From the NCBI GenBank assembly GCA_039105265.1, contig JAPFFF010000010.1, positions 5,642,001-5,706,000 on the forward strand: DNA of 64,000 nt. Reading direction: 5' to 3'. Positions within the stretch are counted from its first letter, which is position 1. Each line of letters begins with the position of its first letter. Both the position numbers and the translations under genes were made by a program. The notes beneath the pieces are model-generated. The model saw only the letters and a program-made list of their open reading frames with translations, searched no databases and was not told where the DNA came from. This document shows, piece after piece, positions 29,474 through 39,602 of the stretch. Source of the DNA: Tritrichomonas musculus (Eukaryota > Parabasalia > Tritrichomonadida > Tritrichomonadidae).

Positions 29474-30871
29474 ATGTCACACCAAGAATATTCCAATTTA
29501 CTTCAATTTATACTTAGCCGAGATGAAAACATCGTAATTGAACTTTTAAGGGATGCTGATGCATGCAGAACATTCATTCGCCTTTTAACTCCGTTATCGC
29601 AACATTTTCTTTTTCGTATGTTAATGATTCCAGAACCTTTAGAGCTCTCAACAGTTCGTGCATGGGCTCCACCAGGTTCTGAGCGCAGTTTGAATCAAGC
29701 GTTTTCCCAACTCCAAGAATGCCACTTCTTTATTGTAGAACAACTTCCAAGAGAGATTGGTGTTCGACTTCATCCTGATATTCGACATATTCTATTGTAC
29801 GGAAACTTAAATAAAACAGATGACTTTCGATATCAATCTCATTCAGTTAAATCAGAGTTTCCTCTTCAAATGAAACCACAAAATTCAAATCCTCAAAGAG
29901 AACAAGGACATCTAACCAATTTAGAAGAAATTCCTTATGTTCCACCTGAAGTTCTTGATGATTGGTCAGCTTCTCAATTAGATAAAATTTTGTACTGGAT
30001 GTTAGAGCTTACAGACAAGATTGATCCTGAAATGAGACAACTACTACGTGATAGTCATTTGATTGAAATAGACAATAAATTAACCAAAGATGGACATCAA
30101 TTTGTTCTTACTGATCGTCGATCACAGATATGGCTTATCGTGCGTTCATATCTCAACTCATTTCTACAAGATACATCATCAGAACTTATATCTGCTTTAA
30201 GATTTATTTTAAAACTTGGATCTCTTCAATTTACTCGTGGATATCCCATATCAATGTTATCAGATACACAACAGAAACTTTTAACACCTTTTTGCTCTCT
30301 TGGTTTGATTTATATCGATAAAAGCAATTTTAGAAATTACTTTTTCCCTACACGTGTGGTTCTCAATTTCTTTGGAAAAGAGCAAATTAGTCAATCAGAA
30401 GGTTGGATTCTTATTGATACAAACTTCAAGATTACAGCATATACAACATCACCTTTAAATGTTGCTCTTCTTAAGAAGTTTTCATATATTACATATCAAA
30501 TGCCAGGATTTACATCTGCATATATATCACCAGTAAAACTCAGAGAGGCATTGGATCAAGGAACATCGCTTGATGATATTCTGACATTCCTCAAACTAAA
30601 TATATGTACAACAAAAGGAGAAGGTAAAATACCTCCAGATGTTGAACACCAACTACTTGTTTGGAAAAATCAACGTGAGAGAATAACAACAACCCCAGAT
30701 TGTGTGATGAGAACCTATCAATCAAAAGAAATGGCTGAGGCTGCCCGAGCACTTGCTGAAGAGATGATTGGTTTCATTGCTATTTTTCCATTAGAGAATG
30801 GACAAACTGTTGTTATAACTACAGAAGATATTGAAGCAGGCTATTCAGCGGCTCTAAAACAAATCCGTTAG
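29474..30871 (+). CDS. TFB2: TFIIH subunit p52/Tfb2 (GTF2H4)
   Basis: A 465-residue protein that aligns along its length with p52/Tfb2. Visible blocks include RTFIRLLTPLSQHFLFRMLM (as 'LA.NWVMRMLF'), then WLIVRSYLNSFL (as 'LWYFMLQYL'), RFILKLGSLQFTRGYPI (as 'LSFLFQLSFSTLGKDY'), FFPTRVVLNFFG (as 'YYPTRLAINL'), ILIDTNFKITAYTTSPLNVAL (as 'IVVETNYRLYAYTES.LQIAL') and the C-terminal LVWKNQRERITTTPDCVMRT. p52 anchors the XPB helicase in TFIIH for promoter opening and nucleotide-excision repair. Only the C-terminal basic end differs. GACTTTTTT lies about 65 nt upstream. Confidence 0.92.
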   Translation: MSHQEYSNLLQFILSRDENIVIELLRDADACRTFIRLLTPLSQHFLFRMLMIPEPLELSTVRAWAPPGSERSLNQAFSQLQECHFFIVEQLPREIGVRLHPDIRHILLYGNLNKTDDFRYQSHSVKSEFPLQMKPQNSNPQREQGHLTNLEEIPYVPPEVLDDWSASQLDKILYWMLELTDKIDPEMRQLLRDSHLIEIDNKLTKDGHQFVLTDRRSQIWLIVRSYLNSFLQDTSSELISALRFILKLGSLQFTRGYPISMLSDTQQKLLTPFCSLGLIYIDKSNFRNYFFPTRVVLNFFGKEQISQSEGWILIDTNFKITAYTTSPLNVALLKKFSYITYQMPGFTSAYISPVKLREALDQGTSLDDILTFLKLNICTTKGEGKIPPDVEHQLLVWKNQRERITTTPDCVMRTYQSKEMAEAARALAEEMIGFIAIFPLENGQTVVITTEDIEAGYSAALKQIR

Positions 30872-30988
30872 ATGATACTATTATAAAAAATAAAAAATAC
30901 TATATGATATTAAATAATGTAAAATAAAATGAATTTGTTAATATTAATATACTTGATTTTTTTTAATTGAATTTAAAGCAATGGTTAT

Positions 30989-31606
30989 TCATTTGTCGTC
31001 TTCCTTTTGACGAGCAAGAAGTTCACAAACAACTCCCATAACATCATCTGGATTGTTTTTATGGGTCCATCCGAGTTTAATTGCTTCTTGAAAAGCGCGA
31101 ACAACATTAAGTCCAGTTGCAGCAGATGTAGCTATGACAGGATATTTATGAGCTTGTGGCCATTTGAATTGCTTCTTTGCTGCTGCTGGATTAACATCGA
31201 TTTTATTAACAACGACAATAACTGGAATCTGACCTCTCTGTGAAATTAATTGTGAGTGCCATTCTTCAAGATGCTGATATGTTTCTTTTCTTGTTGCATC
31301 AAAAACAAGAATAGCTGCATGAGCTCCGTAAAAGAAGGAAGAGTGAATACTTTCAAATCTTTCCTGTCCAGCTGTATCCCAGATGCTTACCAAAACATCT
31401 CGACCAGCTAAATTTTCGTGATGCTCATAGAGCGTAAGAGCATATGTTGAGTTTTGAACTGGATTATATTCTTTTAATAGAAAACGTTCGACGAGTTTTG
31501 TTTTGCCGACTGCGCTATCTCCGAGAAGAACAAGCTTTACATCAGCATGACTAACATTCGATTGTGGGAAAAGTTCAGATCCGTCGAGAGATGCAGTTGA
31601 AGCCAT
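30989..31606 (-). CDS. RABL2: RABL2-like small GTPase (flagellar/IFT)
   Basis: A 205-residue Rab-like GTPase with GDSAVGKTKLVERFLL (P-loop at 29-36), STYALTLY in switch [27 protein letters not shown] for the guanine base and ATSAATGLNVV. STYALTLYEH and the NKIDVNP spacing are characteristic of RABL2, not of conventional Rabs. The C-terminus (ARQKEDDK) has no prenylated cysteines, as in RABL2. RABL2 binds the IFT-B complex at the ciliary base and controls entry of trains into the flagellum, so it indicates a flagellated cell. The catalytic glutamine is retained. It faces TFIIH p52 tail to tail, 117 bp apart. Confidence 0.88.
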   Translation of the reverse strand: MASTASLDGSELFPQSNVSHADVKLVLLGDSAVGKTKLVERFLLKEYNPVQNSTYALTLYEHHENLAGRDVLVSIWDTAGQERFESIHSSFFYGAHAAILVFDATRKETYQHLEEWHSQLISQRGQIPVIVVVNKIDVNPAAAKKQFKWPQAHKYPVIATSAATGLNVVRAFQEAIKLGWTHKNNPDDVMGVVCELLARQKEDDK

Positions 31607-32403
31607 AGACCAATTTGAATTTTTTTCTATAATATTTTATCGTTAGGAATTAATAAACGTACATATTGAAAAAAACGAAAATTCAATAAAAAATGCAAAC
31701 AGATAAAATTTTCTTTTATTTTTCCCTGAAAATATCACAAAATTTACGAAGAATATCACAACAACTTTTTAATAATATTTATAATTAATAAATTTATTTT
31801 CTAAATAACATAAATTATATATATGAAATAAAAAATATATCAAGATATATATATAAAAAAATATATTTATGAAAAAGTTGATAGATTTTGAGTTCGTTTA
31901 TTGTGAAATCCAGTTAGGTTTTTTTAAAATGATTCGAGATCAATAAGTAAAATTGGAAGATTGATTATAATAAGTCAATTAGTTATCATATGGCATACAT
32001 TATTTTGCTCTCCTATGTGCATAATAATTATACCCACATATTTTCATGAATAATATTTCATATAATGAACAATAAAACAAAACATTTATAAACGAAATCA
32101 ACCTTTTACTTTTTATTAAGGCTTATGGATTTTCATTTAATTAGAATTTAGTTGAAAAAACTCTGTCGATCATATACTAAAGAGTTTTTTTTATGAAATT
32201 GAAAAAGTGAATTTTTAGCGCCAAAAAAAATGATAAAAAGAAATCATTTTTATATGATTTCATCATAAAAACATCATTAGTTATCAATAATATATACGTA
32301 ATAAGTTAAAATATTTACCATTAAATATATTCTTAATTAGATATTTAATATTTATTCATTTAAGGGCATATTTGATCATTCATTTCTATTCAATTCCAAA
32401 TAT
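31607..32403. other. divergent intergenic region, ~800 bp
   Basis: AT-rich, no gene. A GAAAAAGTGA motif at 32201-32210 is followed by TTTAGCGCC and, at 32230, an ATG with only 12 codons before TAA. From 32341 the frame of the following giant gene is open but contains no ATG (see findings). Confidence 0.4.
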
Positions 32404-35400
32404 TTGAGTGTATTGTCCGTTAAGGGATCCAAAAATTTATATCTTTATTATATTCTGTTGAATTCATCTTCTCGATTTTTGCAGTCGAAATCCCCTACAA
32501 ATGACGGGGACTCGATTGCCCAATCAATTTATAACGAAAGAAAGAAATCTTTCTTAGCCTCACTCGATTCAATTTTGAGGCAAATTGGATGTTTAAATCG
32601 GAGGGACATTACTAAGCAAATAGATGAAACAGTTGCGAATAATTTATCTTCAGAAAGAGAGGCCTTTTTAACCAGGATTACTTCCATTATTAAAAATGAT
32701 ACTGACCATACAAGGGAATCATTTGATAGGATGTGCGAAAGACTTGTCGAAATAGCAAATAGAACACAGAGTGAAGAAGTATCAATTCGAAATAAAATGT
32801 CTATGATTAAAAATAAATCTCAAAATCTCATCACTGATTCTGCTGTAACAAACATACTTGTGAATGAGCTCGGTCAACTTAGTCAAATGAGATGTGAAAT
32901 TGGAATAGTTAAGGCTTCAGTTCTTTCGATAATCAGTACATTTCTTTCATCTTTAACGCAAAGCCGTCAACAAATGAAAACAGCAATATTACGAATTCTA
33001 AATGAAACAAATTTACGTAATGAACAACTCGAAATTCAGATTAAAACACAACAAAAAACAGCTCAAGAAAGAGAACAAAAAATTGCAGAAATGGAACAAA
33101 AAATCGCAGATTTAACTGATCAAGTTATTTTCCTCAAACAACAACGTACATCAAATGCACGCGTAGCACAACTTGAACGTCAATTAAATGAAAAAACAAA
33201 ACAACTTGAAGAACAAAAAGCAATCTCAGATAAAACAATATACCAACTTGAACAGGAGCTTGAAGAAAAGACAAACTTTTTAGAAGAACAGCGTCGATCA
33301 AGTAATGCACAAATATTTCAACTTGAGCAAAGATTAGATTCGCAATTAATGAAAGGAGGCAAATCACTTACAGTTGCATCTTCACGTAGTAATGATCAGG
33401 AATATGAAGAATTAGAGCAACAAATTGCGGAAAGAGATAAAATCATCGAACAACAAAAGAGAAACAGTCAAGCTCAAAGATCACAACTGGAAAGTTTGCT
33501 TGATGACCAACGAGAAAAGATTGCCAATCTTAAGAATCAATTAAATCAAAAAGATTCGGATTTAGAAAAGCTTAAACAAACTTTATCGAATACAGAAGCA
33601 CAATTGACTCAACAAACAGATACTGTTACCATGCTTGAATCGGAGCGAACAATGACACAAGGACCTATGACTCTGGCCGAATTAGAAGATTTGAGACAGG
33701 ATTCAGCCGAAAAAGATGATGAAATTAAGCAATTGAAGAGCCAACTTGAAACAATGAGTAACTTCTCAAACGAACTTGATTCATTACGAAGTAGTTATCT
33801 TAAAAAGAGCCAAGAGGTTGATGATCTTAAACGTAATACAGAAATTGCACAAAAGAAAGCAATTGATCTCGAAAACAAGAACAAAGAAATCATGCAAGAA
33901 TATAAGAATCTTGAACTTCAGATGTCTCATGGAATAAATCAACAAAGTTCGTTACAAAGTGATATTGATCATGCCCTAATGATTTGCCAAATTCGGAAGA
34001 AAAAGATAAAAACATTGAAAAATGAAAATGGAGAATTAAGGGCAGAATTGGCCTCATGTCGTAAGAAAGTTGAAGAACAAGAACAAGAATTATTCAATTT
34101 CAAATCAAGCGTCGAAGATACAAACCTGGAAACTTCTTACTTAAAACAACAATTATCTGTTACACAAACTGATACCGAGCGAAATAATTCAATGATAAAT
34201 ACATTGAAAGAGAAATTATCTAATGCAATGTCTATAATTCAAGAGAAGGAAAAGGTTATTGATGAAATGATGCAAATGGATGAACAAAAAGCAACTGAAA
34301 TTGAATCATTAAATGAACAATTAACAAAACATCAAAAAGATGCCGATAACGTAAAATCTAAGCTTGATTTAATTAACAAAGGCCAATTACTTGAAGAACA
34401 ACAAAAAATGATAAAATCTCATGAAGATAAAATGAAAGCGCAATCAGCTGAATTAACTCAAACCAGAGCTAACTACAGGTCACTTGAACTTGCTTATAAA
34501 GATGAAAAGAGTAAAAGTAAAGATTTATCAACAAAATTGAAAGAAGCCCAAACAACGATTGGTCAAAATGAAGCGGAAATTCATCGTCTTTTAGATTTGA
34601 CGTCTGAATTAATTACACAAAAAGCTACAATAACAGAACAAAATGACCTTTCATTAATTCAATTTAAAGACCAAGCTGATCAAACTCGTCAAGAATTAGA
34701 AAAATTGAAGAATAAAAATAAAAAGATGCAACAACAATTGAATGAACAAAAAGAAAAGTTCCAATCAAAGACAACTGAGAATGAACAATTAGTTGCCGAT
34801 AGCCTTCAATTGAAAGCTGAAAATAACGACTTAGTTCAACAAATTAGAACGAAGATTCAACCACTTCAAAAAGAGAATGAAAAACTTCGTAACAAGACAG
34901 CTAAAATGGCCTCTGATAAGCAACAATTAGTTGAAGAACATGAGAAATTAGAAAAGATGTATTCTGATCTCAAAACAAAGAGTCAATCATCAATCACAAT
35001 TCTCGAAAAGAAAGTATCAGATTTAACCAATCAATTAAATAAATCGAAGTCAGATTATGATGCAAATGTCGCTTCATTAGAGCAACATTTTGAAAGTCTT
35101 AATTTGAAATTGAAAGGAGCCAATTCAGCCTATGAAAAATCTACGGTTTTATTCCAAGAATTAGCACAATTATTTGTAGCTAATTCAATTGAAAATCTTC
35201 TTCAAAAAGCTACTGAAAAAGTTAACGAATGCAATTCGTTACGAAATGAACTTGAAGATAAACAACAAAGAATTGATCAATTTACTAAATCTCTTCAAGA
35301 AAAAGATAGAAAGAATGAATCAATGTCAAATGAAGCTGCTCAATTATCAACCAAGATTGATCAATTAAATGAAAAATTTGACGAAAGTCAAAATGAGAAT

Positions 35401-37419
35401 CAAAAACTTCTTGAAGAAATTGAAAATTTGAAATTAAAACTAAAAACCGAAAAAGAAGAACATGAAACAACAAAAGTTTGCTTCGATGAGCTTAGAGATG
35501 ATTTAGCTGGCTTTAAAGAAATCATTGAATTTAATAGTGTTTCTCATTTAAAGAAGAAATTAGTTAAGATTCTTGAAGTTAATTCAAGAGTTACTGAAAT
35601 AACCACACAATCAACAAATAAGATTCGTGAACTTGAATCACAAATTGTTAAATATAAGAAAGATAATAATGATCAAATGGCCATTATTAAAGAACAAAAT
35701 GCGCAAATCTCTCAATTAACAAAATCAGAGAAAGATCTGAAACAAGAAGTTCTTCGAGTTTCAAAGGATACAAATCAATCATCCTTTGAATTACAAAATG
35801 AATTACAAAAGGCCAAGGATCAATTGAAACTTCTTCAAGCCTCAGTTACTAAACTTCATGAAGTTGTTACATTTACATCAAATGATGATGTTTATATTGC
35901 TGTCTCTTCTTGTATTCATCAAAAAGATCAAATTATTAATGAACTTCGTCATAATCAACGTAAATTGGAAGTTGATACGAATGACATGCAAGTCAAACTT
36001 GATTCGAAATCACAAAAAATTGAAGATCAACAAAGTGAAATTACAAAACTTAGAAATGAACAATTTGAACTTAAAAGAGATAAACAACATCTTGAAAAAG
36101 ATTCAGAAGCCTTATCAAAATCGTTCAATAAATTAAAGAGTGAATTAGATTTGAAGAATTTGTTCATTTCTAAAATGCAAACTCAAATATCTCATATTGT
36201 TTCATTTAGCAGTTTTGATGAACTTCCAACTGCTTTATTAGGCTTTAAAGAAGAATTTGATCTTCAAAAACAGAAGAATCAACTTTTGAAAGAAAATAAT
36301 GCTCAATTACAGAAACAATTAAATGATCTTGAAAGACAATGCGAAGAAATGAGACTTCAGCTTGTTGAAAGGACTCAAGAAAGCCAAACAATGAAGAGTC
36401 AATTTAAGAGGAAAGAAATCATTGATAGTCAAATTTATGGAGTTGCTTCACTTCAAGATCTACCTAAACATTTCACTGAAATGAAACATAATCTTGAAGA
36501 ATCTGAGCAAAGACTTGAAAATATGGGCAACAAATGTAAAGAATTAAATAAGAAATTAAAACAAACTGAACAAGATTTGTTCGAAATGAAAAATAATAAT
36601 CAAGAATTAACTGATAAGAATAATGCTTTAATGAATGAATTAAACGAAACTAATAGTAAAAATTCTCATTTAGAAGAAACAGTCGAATCAATGACAACTC
36701 AAGTTCATGAATATGAAGAACGTCTTTATCGTCTTGAAAACCAAAATACTGAATATAGTGAGAAGACGAGTTCTATTGATAAAATGTTGAGCCAAATTGG
36801 CGAAATTGTTGACTTTGAAGATCCTGAATCTTTGGTTCAAGTTGTTACTGATCTTAAGAAAGAAAACGATGAAGCCGGAAGCTCTCTTATTAACACCGAA
36901 AAACAACTCGAAGAAATCTTCCAAGCTTTGCCTGATTTAATTTTAACAAAGAAAGTTACTGTTCCTTTATCTAATAAAATGAAGAAAGAAATCATCGAAT
37001 TCTTTGATGAAATTAACGCTGATTCTCAATCTTATAAGACTAATACTAGTCTCATCCTTAGAATGGCTAAAGAAAATGATTATAAAGGTGAAGAAATCGG
37101 CGGAGCTCTTGAAACTATTGCTAACGTTTTGAAAGAAGCTAACAAAAATAAAGATGAGTTATTTAAAGTTCAAGAAAAACTTAAAATTTTGGAATCTAAC
37201 ACAGATCAACAAATTCAAGATGATAAGGCTGAAAATGAAGTTCAATTAAAACAACTTCAAAGCCAATTGGATACTGCTCAAAATAAAGTTGAAAAATTAA
37301 CCCAACTTAAAGAAAATTTAATTAAAATTAAAGCTGAAGAAAAACCAATTGATGAAGATTTGCTTAAAGAAATGCTAAATGATGACGAACTAAACAAAAT
37401 TGGACTTGTTTTACCTTGA
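32404..37419 (+). CDS. giant coiled-coil protein, 1671 codons open, start uncertain
   Basis: An uninterrupted frame of ~1,670 codons. From about residue 200 to the end it is almost pure heptad coiled coil, rich in Gln, Glu, Lys and Leu, broken by short repeated hydrophobic spacers such as VTFTSNDDVYIAVSSC, IVSFSSFDELPTALLGF, YGVASLQDLPKHFTEM and IVDFEDPESLVQVV, which look like a recurring unit of ~120-150 residues. The shape is that of golgins, centrosomal/basal-body fibres or TPR-like nuclear filaments; no specific family is assigned. There is no ATG before codon 110 (32731); 32404 is a TTG. The frame stays open upstream to 32341. Confidence 0.75.
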   Translation: MSVLSVKGSKNLYLYYILLNSSSRFLQSKSPTNDGDSIAQSIYNERKKSFLASLDSILRQIGCLNRRDITKQIDETVANNLSSEREAFLTRITSIIKNDTDHTRESFDRMCERLVEIANRTQSEEVSIRNKMSMIKNKSQNLITDSAVTNILVNELGQLSQMRCEIGIVKASVLSIISTFLSSLTQSRQQMKTAILRILNETNLRNEQLEIQIKTQQKTAQEREQKIAEMEQKIADLTDQVIFLKQQRTSNARVAQLERQLNEKTKQLEEQKAISDKTIYQLEQELEEKTNFLEEQRRSSNAQIFQLEQRLDSQLMKGGKSLTVASSRSNDQEYEELEQQIAERDKIIEQQKRNSQAQRSQLESLLDDQREKIANLKNQLNQKDSDLEKLKQTLSNTEAQLTQQTDTVTMLESERTMTQGPMTLAELEDLRQDSAEKDDEIKQLKSQLETMSNFSNELDSLRSSYLKKSQEVDDLKRNTEIAQKKAIDLENKNKEIMQEYKNLELQMSHGINQQSSLQSDIDHALMICQIRKKKIKTLKNENGELRAELASCRKKVEEQEQELFNFKSSVEDTNLETSYLKQQLSVTQTDTERNNSMINTLKEKLSNAMSIIQEKEKVIDEMMQMDEQKATEIESLNEQLTKHQKDADNVKSKLDLINKGQLLEEQQKMIKSHEDKMKAQSAELTQTRANYRSLELAYKDEKSKSKDLSTKLKEAQTTIGQNEAEIHRLLDLTSELITQKATITEQNDLSLIQFKDQADQTRQELEKLKNKNKKMQQQLNEQKEKFQSKTTENEQLVADSLQLKAENNDLVQQIRTKIQPLQKENEKLRNKTAKMASDKQQLVEEHEKLEKMYSDLKTKSQSSITILEKKVSDLTNQLNKSKSDYDANVASLEQHFESLNLKLKGANSAYEKSTVLFQELAQLFVANSIENLLQKATEKVNECNSLRNELEDKQQRIDQFTKSLQEKDRKNESMSNEAAQLSTKIDQLNEKFDESQNENQKLLEEIENLKLKLKTEKEEHETTKVCFDELRDDLAGFKEIIEFNSVSHLKKKLVKILEVNSRVTEITTQSTNKIRELESQIVKYKKDNNDQMAIIKEQNAQISQLTKSEKDLKQEVLRVSKDTNQSSFELQNELQKAKDQLKLLQASVTKLHEVVTFTSNDDVYIAVSSCIHQKDQIINELRHNQRKLEVDTNDMQVKLDSKSQKIEDQQSEITKLRNEQFELKRDKQHLEKDSEALSKSFNKLKSELDLKNLFISKMQTQISHIVSFSSFDELPTALLGFKEEFDLQKQKNQLLKENNAQLQKQLNDLERQCEEMRLQLVERTQESQTMKSQFKRKEIIDSQIYGVASLQDLPKHFTEMKHNLEESEQRLENMGNKCKELNKKLKQTEQDLFEMKNNNQELTDKNNALMNELNETNSKNSHLEETVESMTTQVHEYEERLYRLENQNTEYSEKTSSIDKMLSQIGEIVDFEDPESLVQVVTDLKKENDEAGSSLINTEKQLEEIFQALPDLILTKKVTVPLSNKMKKEIIEFFDEINADSQSYKTNTSLILRMAKENDYKGEEIGGALETIANVLKEANKNKDELFKVQEKLKILESNTDQQIQDDKAENEVQLKQLQSQLDTAQNKVEKLTQLKENLIKIKAEEKPIDEDLLKEMLNDDELNKIGLVLP

Positions 37420-37704
37420 GACAAAATAATTTATTAATATTATTTCAAGCTTATTCAATACTTCTTAAGACATCAACATTATTTGGAATTACAAGATGAA
37501 AAATGCTGATCAAGTGCAATTTAATATTAATTTTTTGTAAAAACAATTTTATGTAATTATTTTAAAAAAAAAATAAGGAGAATTTTCTTCTCATATACTC
37601 TAATGTTTATTTAATGATATTAAATAAAAACAACATTTCATTAGATAGCTTTCTTTTTTATTTATTTTAATATTTACTTAAATACATAAAAAAAAAAAAT
37701 ATCA
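37420..37704. other. intergenic between convergent genes, 285 bp
   Basis: AT-rich 3' flanks with A-runs near 37563-37573 and 37687-37700. Nothing else is seen. Confidence 0.4.
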
Positions 37705-38529
37705 TCACATATTGTTTTCTTCTAAAAAATGCGTAGTAGTAGTATAATCATTTGAACATGAAAAGAAAATCTGAGTTATGAAATCAATTTCAAGATTTCG
37801 ATGTTCTCTTAAAACTCGAAGTAAAGCATACTTCTCAGTATTAGTTAATTGCTGAACATTATTTGAAAACATTCCAAAGTTATAACTTCTTAATCCAGAA
37901 ACGTCATATTCTCTTGGTTTAGGTTTAGGTTTAGGCTCTACTTTTTGAACTTTTTCTTCTTCTTCTTCATATTCCTCCTCAATTTCTTCTGATGGCATAA
38001 CTCCAGTTATAAAAAAATTAATGACTGCGTCATAGTCATAATTAAATCTACGAAGATACTGAAGACTTTTTTCTTGATCAAATCCCATAGTAGTAAATGA
38101 CTTCAAGATTTCTTGGAAATCACTACTTTGCTCAAATTGTTCATCAATGCTTTGATTATTGAAATTAGTTCTTTTTCCATTTTTGAGAGGTCTGTGATGT
38201 CTTAATGATTGAATCACATCTTTATTACTAGATGGCTCAGAATTTGTTCGTAAAATTGAGAACGAAGTTTTAATATTAGATGGAATTGTTATATTTTCTC
38301 GCAGAGATTGATCATCTTCATGAATAACAATAAATCCATTAAAGTTAAAGCTATTTGGATCGACAATAGTTGTATCAGCCAAGATTTTGATTCCATTAAT
38401 TAGACGAATATTATTAGGAACGAGATCAAATTGATTTTTTAACATTTCCTTAATCGATTTTACAGACGTAGATTCATTTATTGTAATCTCAAAAGGTTCA
38501 CCACGAAGAGTTCGAAATTTAAGTTTCAT
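37705..38529 (-). CDS. Rad23-like UBL-UBA-UBA protein
   Basis: A 274-residue protein with a ubiquitin-like fold at 1-75 (MKLKFRTLRGEPFEITINES, then KSIKEMLKNQFDLVPNNIRL). A first UBA domain lies at about 140-175 (FTTMGFDQEKSLQYLRRFNY). An acidic then KPKPKP linker follows, and a second UBA-like domain at ~228-272 (TNTEKYALLRVLREHRNLEI, then FFSCSNDYTTTTHFL). Rad23 shuttles ubiquitylated proteins to the proteasome and, with XPC/Rad4, recognises DNA damage. The XPC-binding (STI1-like) domain normally between the UBAs is missing and replaced by the charged linker. The protein is shorter than Rad23 (~360-400) but the domain order fits. It shares its promoter region with the reticulon-like gene. 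Confidence 0.7.
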   Translation of the reverse strand: MKLKFRTLRGEPFEITINESTSVKSIKEMLKNQFDLVPNNIRLINGIKILADTTIVDPNSFNFNGFIVIHEDDQSLRENITIPSNIKTSFSILRTNSEPSSNKDVIQSLRHHRPLKNGKRTNFNNQSIDEQFEQSSDFQEILKSFTTMGFDQEKSLQYLRRFNYDYDAVINFFITGVMPSEEIEEEYEEEEEKVQKVEPKPKPKPREYDVSGLRSYNFGMFSNNVQQLTNTEKYALLRVLREHRNLEIDFITQIFFSCSNDYTTTTHFLEENNM

Positions 38530-38600
38530 TATAATTTGAATGAAAAAAAATTTGTCATTTCTATTTTCTAATTAAAATTTTTACAATTTGAATATTTTTT

Positions 38601-38611
38601 TTCAAAAAGTG
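38601..38611. promoter_or_regulatory. TTCAAAAAGTG element in a bidirectional promoter
   Basis: TTCAAAAAGTG lies 19 nt before the plus-strand ATG at 38630 and 71 nt from the minus-strand start at 38529. The two genes are divergent with only 100 bp between starts, so the motif probably serves one or both. Confidence 0.4.
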
Positions 38612-38629
38612 AATTTTATGATTTAAAAA

Positions 38630-39340
38630 ATGGACTTTGAAGGAATTGAGATTGGTCCATCAATTGATAATTTTGCTGAACTTGCAGCTCCACCAGAAGT
38701 TCCAGAAATCAAATTTCGTGTTCCTTCAACTCCTTGTCTAGATTCAAAAAATATTAAAAAAATTCTCAAACCTTACAAAAAAATTATTGATTTTATTCAA
38801 GAGTTACTCCTTTGGAGGAGACCTTTTCAATTCTTACTGCTCACTTTTTTTGCAGAATCTTTTTTATTCACTGTTTATATTACTAATATGGGATTTTTTC
38901 AATTTGTTGTCTTTTTGCTATTTTTATATTTTATCGTTTATATCATTGCTGTTAAATATTCCCGTTATATAAATATTTTCCCCTCAGTTGAAGATGAATC
39001 TTATAGGGGAAGTGAAGATGAACCGAATCACGTATATTCATTAGATGAACTTTCTTCTCTTATTTCTATTATTGGAAGTCGCTTGCATACTTTTTTTTTA
39101 GGTTGCAAGCTAAAAGCAGAAGATCCAACCATTTTTGGTCAAATTGTTTGGGTTATTTTCTTGTTTTGCTTTTTTGTTATTGTTGTCATAGTTAAGACGT
39201 TTCCTATATTGTTTTTATCTCTTCATGCTATTTTATTTTTACCCGGTATTATTTTCCATCCATTGATATATCCTTCTGTCCTTCCTTGGCTACAGAGATT
39301 AATGAGAACCATTGCTCCAAAAATTAAGGATGAACCATAA
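38630..39340 (+). CDS. reticulon-homology membrane protein (ARL6IP1/RETREG-like)
   Basis: A 236-residue protein. An N-terminal hydrophilic stretch of ~65 residues, proline-rich and acidic, leads to LLLWRRPFQFLLLTFF, the 'LLxWxRP' entry to a hydrophobic hairpin (about 66-115). A soluble amphipathic segment with SLDELSSLISIIGSRLHTFF follows, then a second hydrophobic hairpin ending in the 'LLHAILFLPGIIFHP' type turn (about 180-215). This two-hairpin plan and the 'LLLLPG' motif match reticulon-homology proteins such as ARL6IP1 and FAM134/RETREG, which bend ER tubules and can serve as ER-phagy receptors. It is too short and divergent to say which. Confidence 0.55.
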   Translation: MDFEGIEIGPSIDNFAELAAPPEVPEIKFRVPSTPCLDSKNIKKILKPYKKIIDFIQELLLWRRPFQFLLLTFFAESFLFTVYITNMGFFQFVVFLLFLYFIVYIIAVKYSRYINIFPSVEDESYRGSEDEPNHVYSLDELSSLISIIGSRLHTFFLGCKLKAEDPTIFGQIVWVIFLFCFFVIVVIVKTFPILFLSLHAILFLPGIIFHPLIYPSVLPWLQRLMRTIAPKIKDEP

Positions 39341-39602
39341 AATATAAATTTGTGTGTAATTATTAAAACTTTTATTGTTTTCAATATCTATCTCAAGTTA
39401 TTTTATTTTTCCTATGTTGCTCATCAGTGAAAGAAAAGAATTTATGAGAAGTATACATTAAAGATTTATTTTTATTCCAAATGATAATATTAAACTTAAT
39501 GAACAAACACAAGGAATTTACTGACCAAGTAATTTAACAATTCATTTTTCTATTTTTTAATCAAAGAAAATAAAAGAATTACTATCACCAGATACTTTAT
39601 AA

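Noticed and set aside
32476-32484. TTTTTGCAG as a 3' splice site in the giant gene
   Set aside because: No adjacent ACTAAC-type branch motif and no plausible 5' exon with GT was found; kept only as a possibility in the finding.
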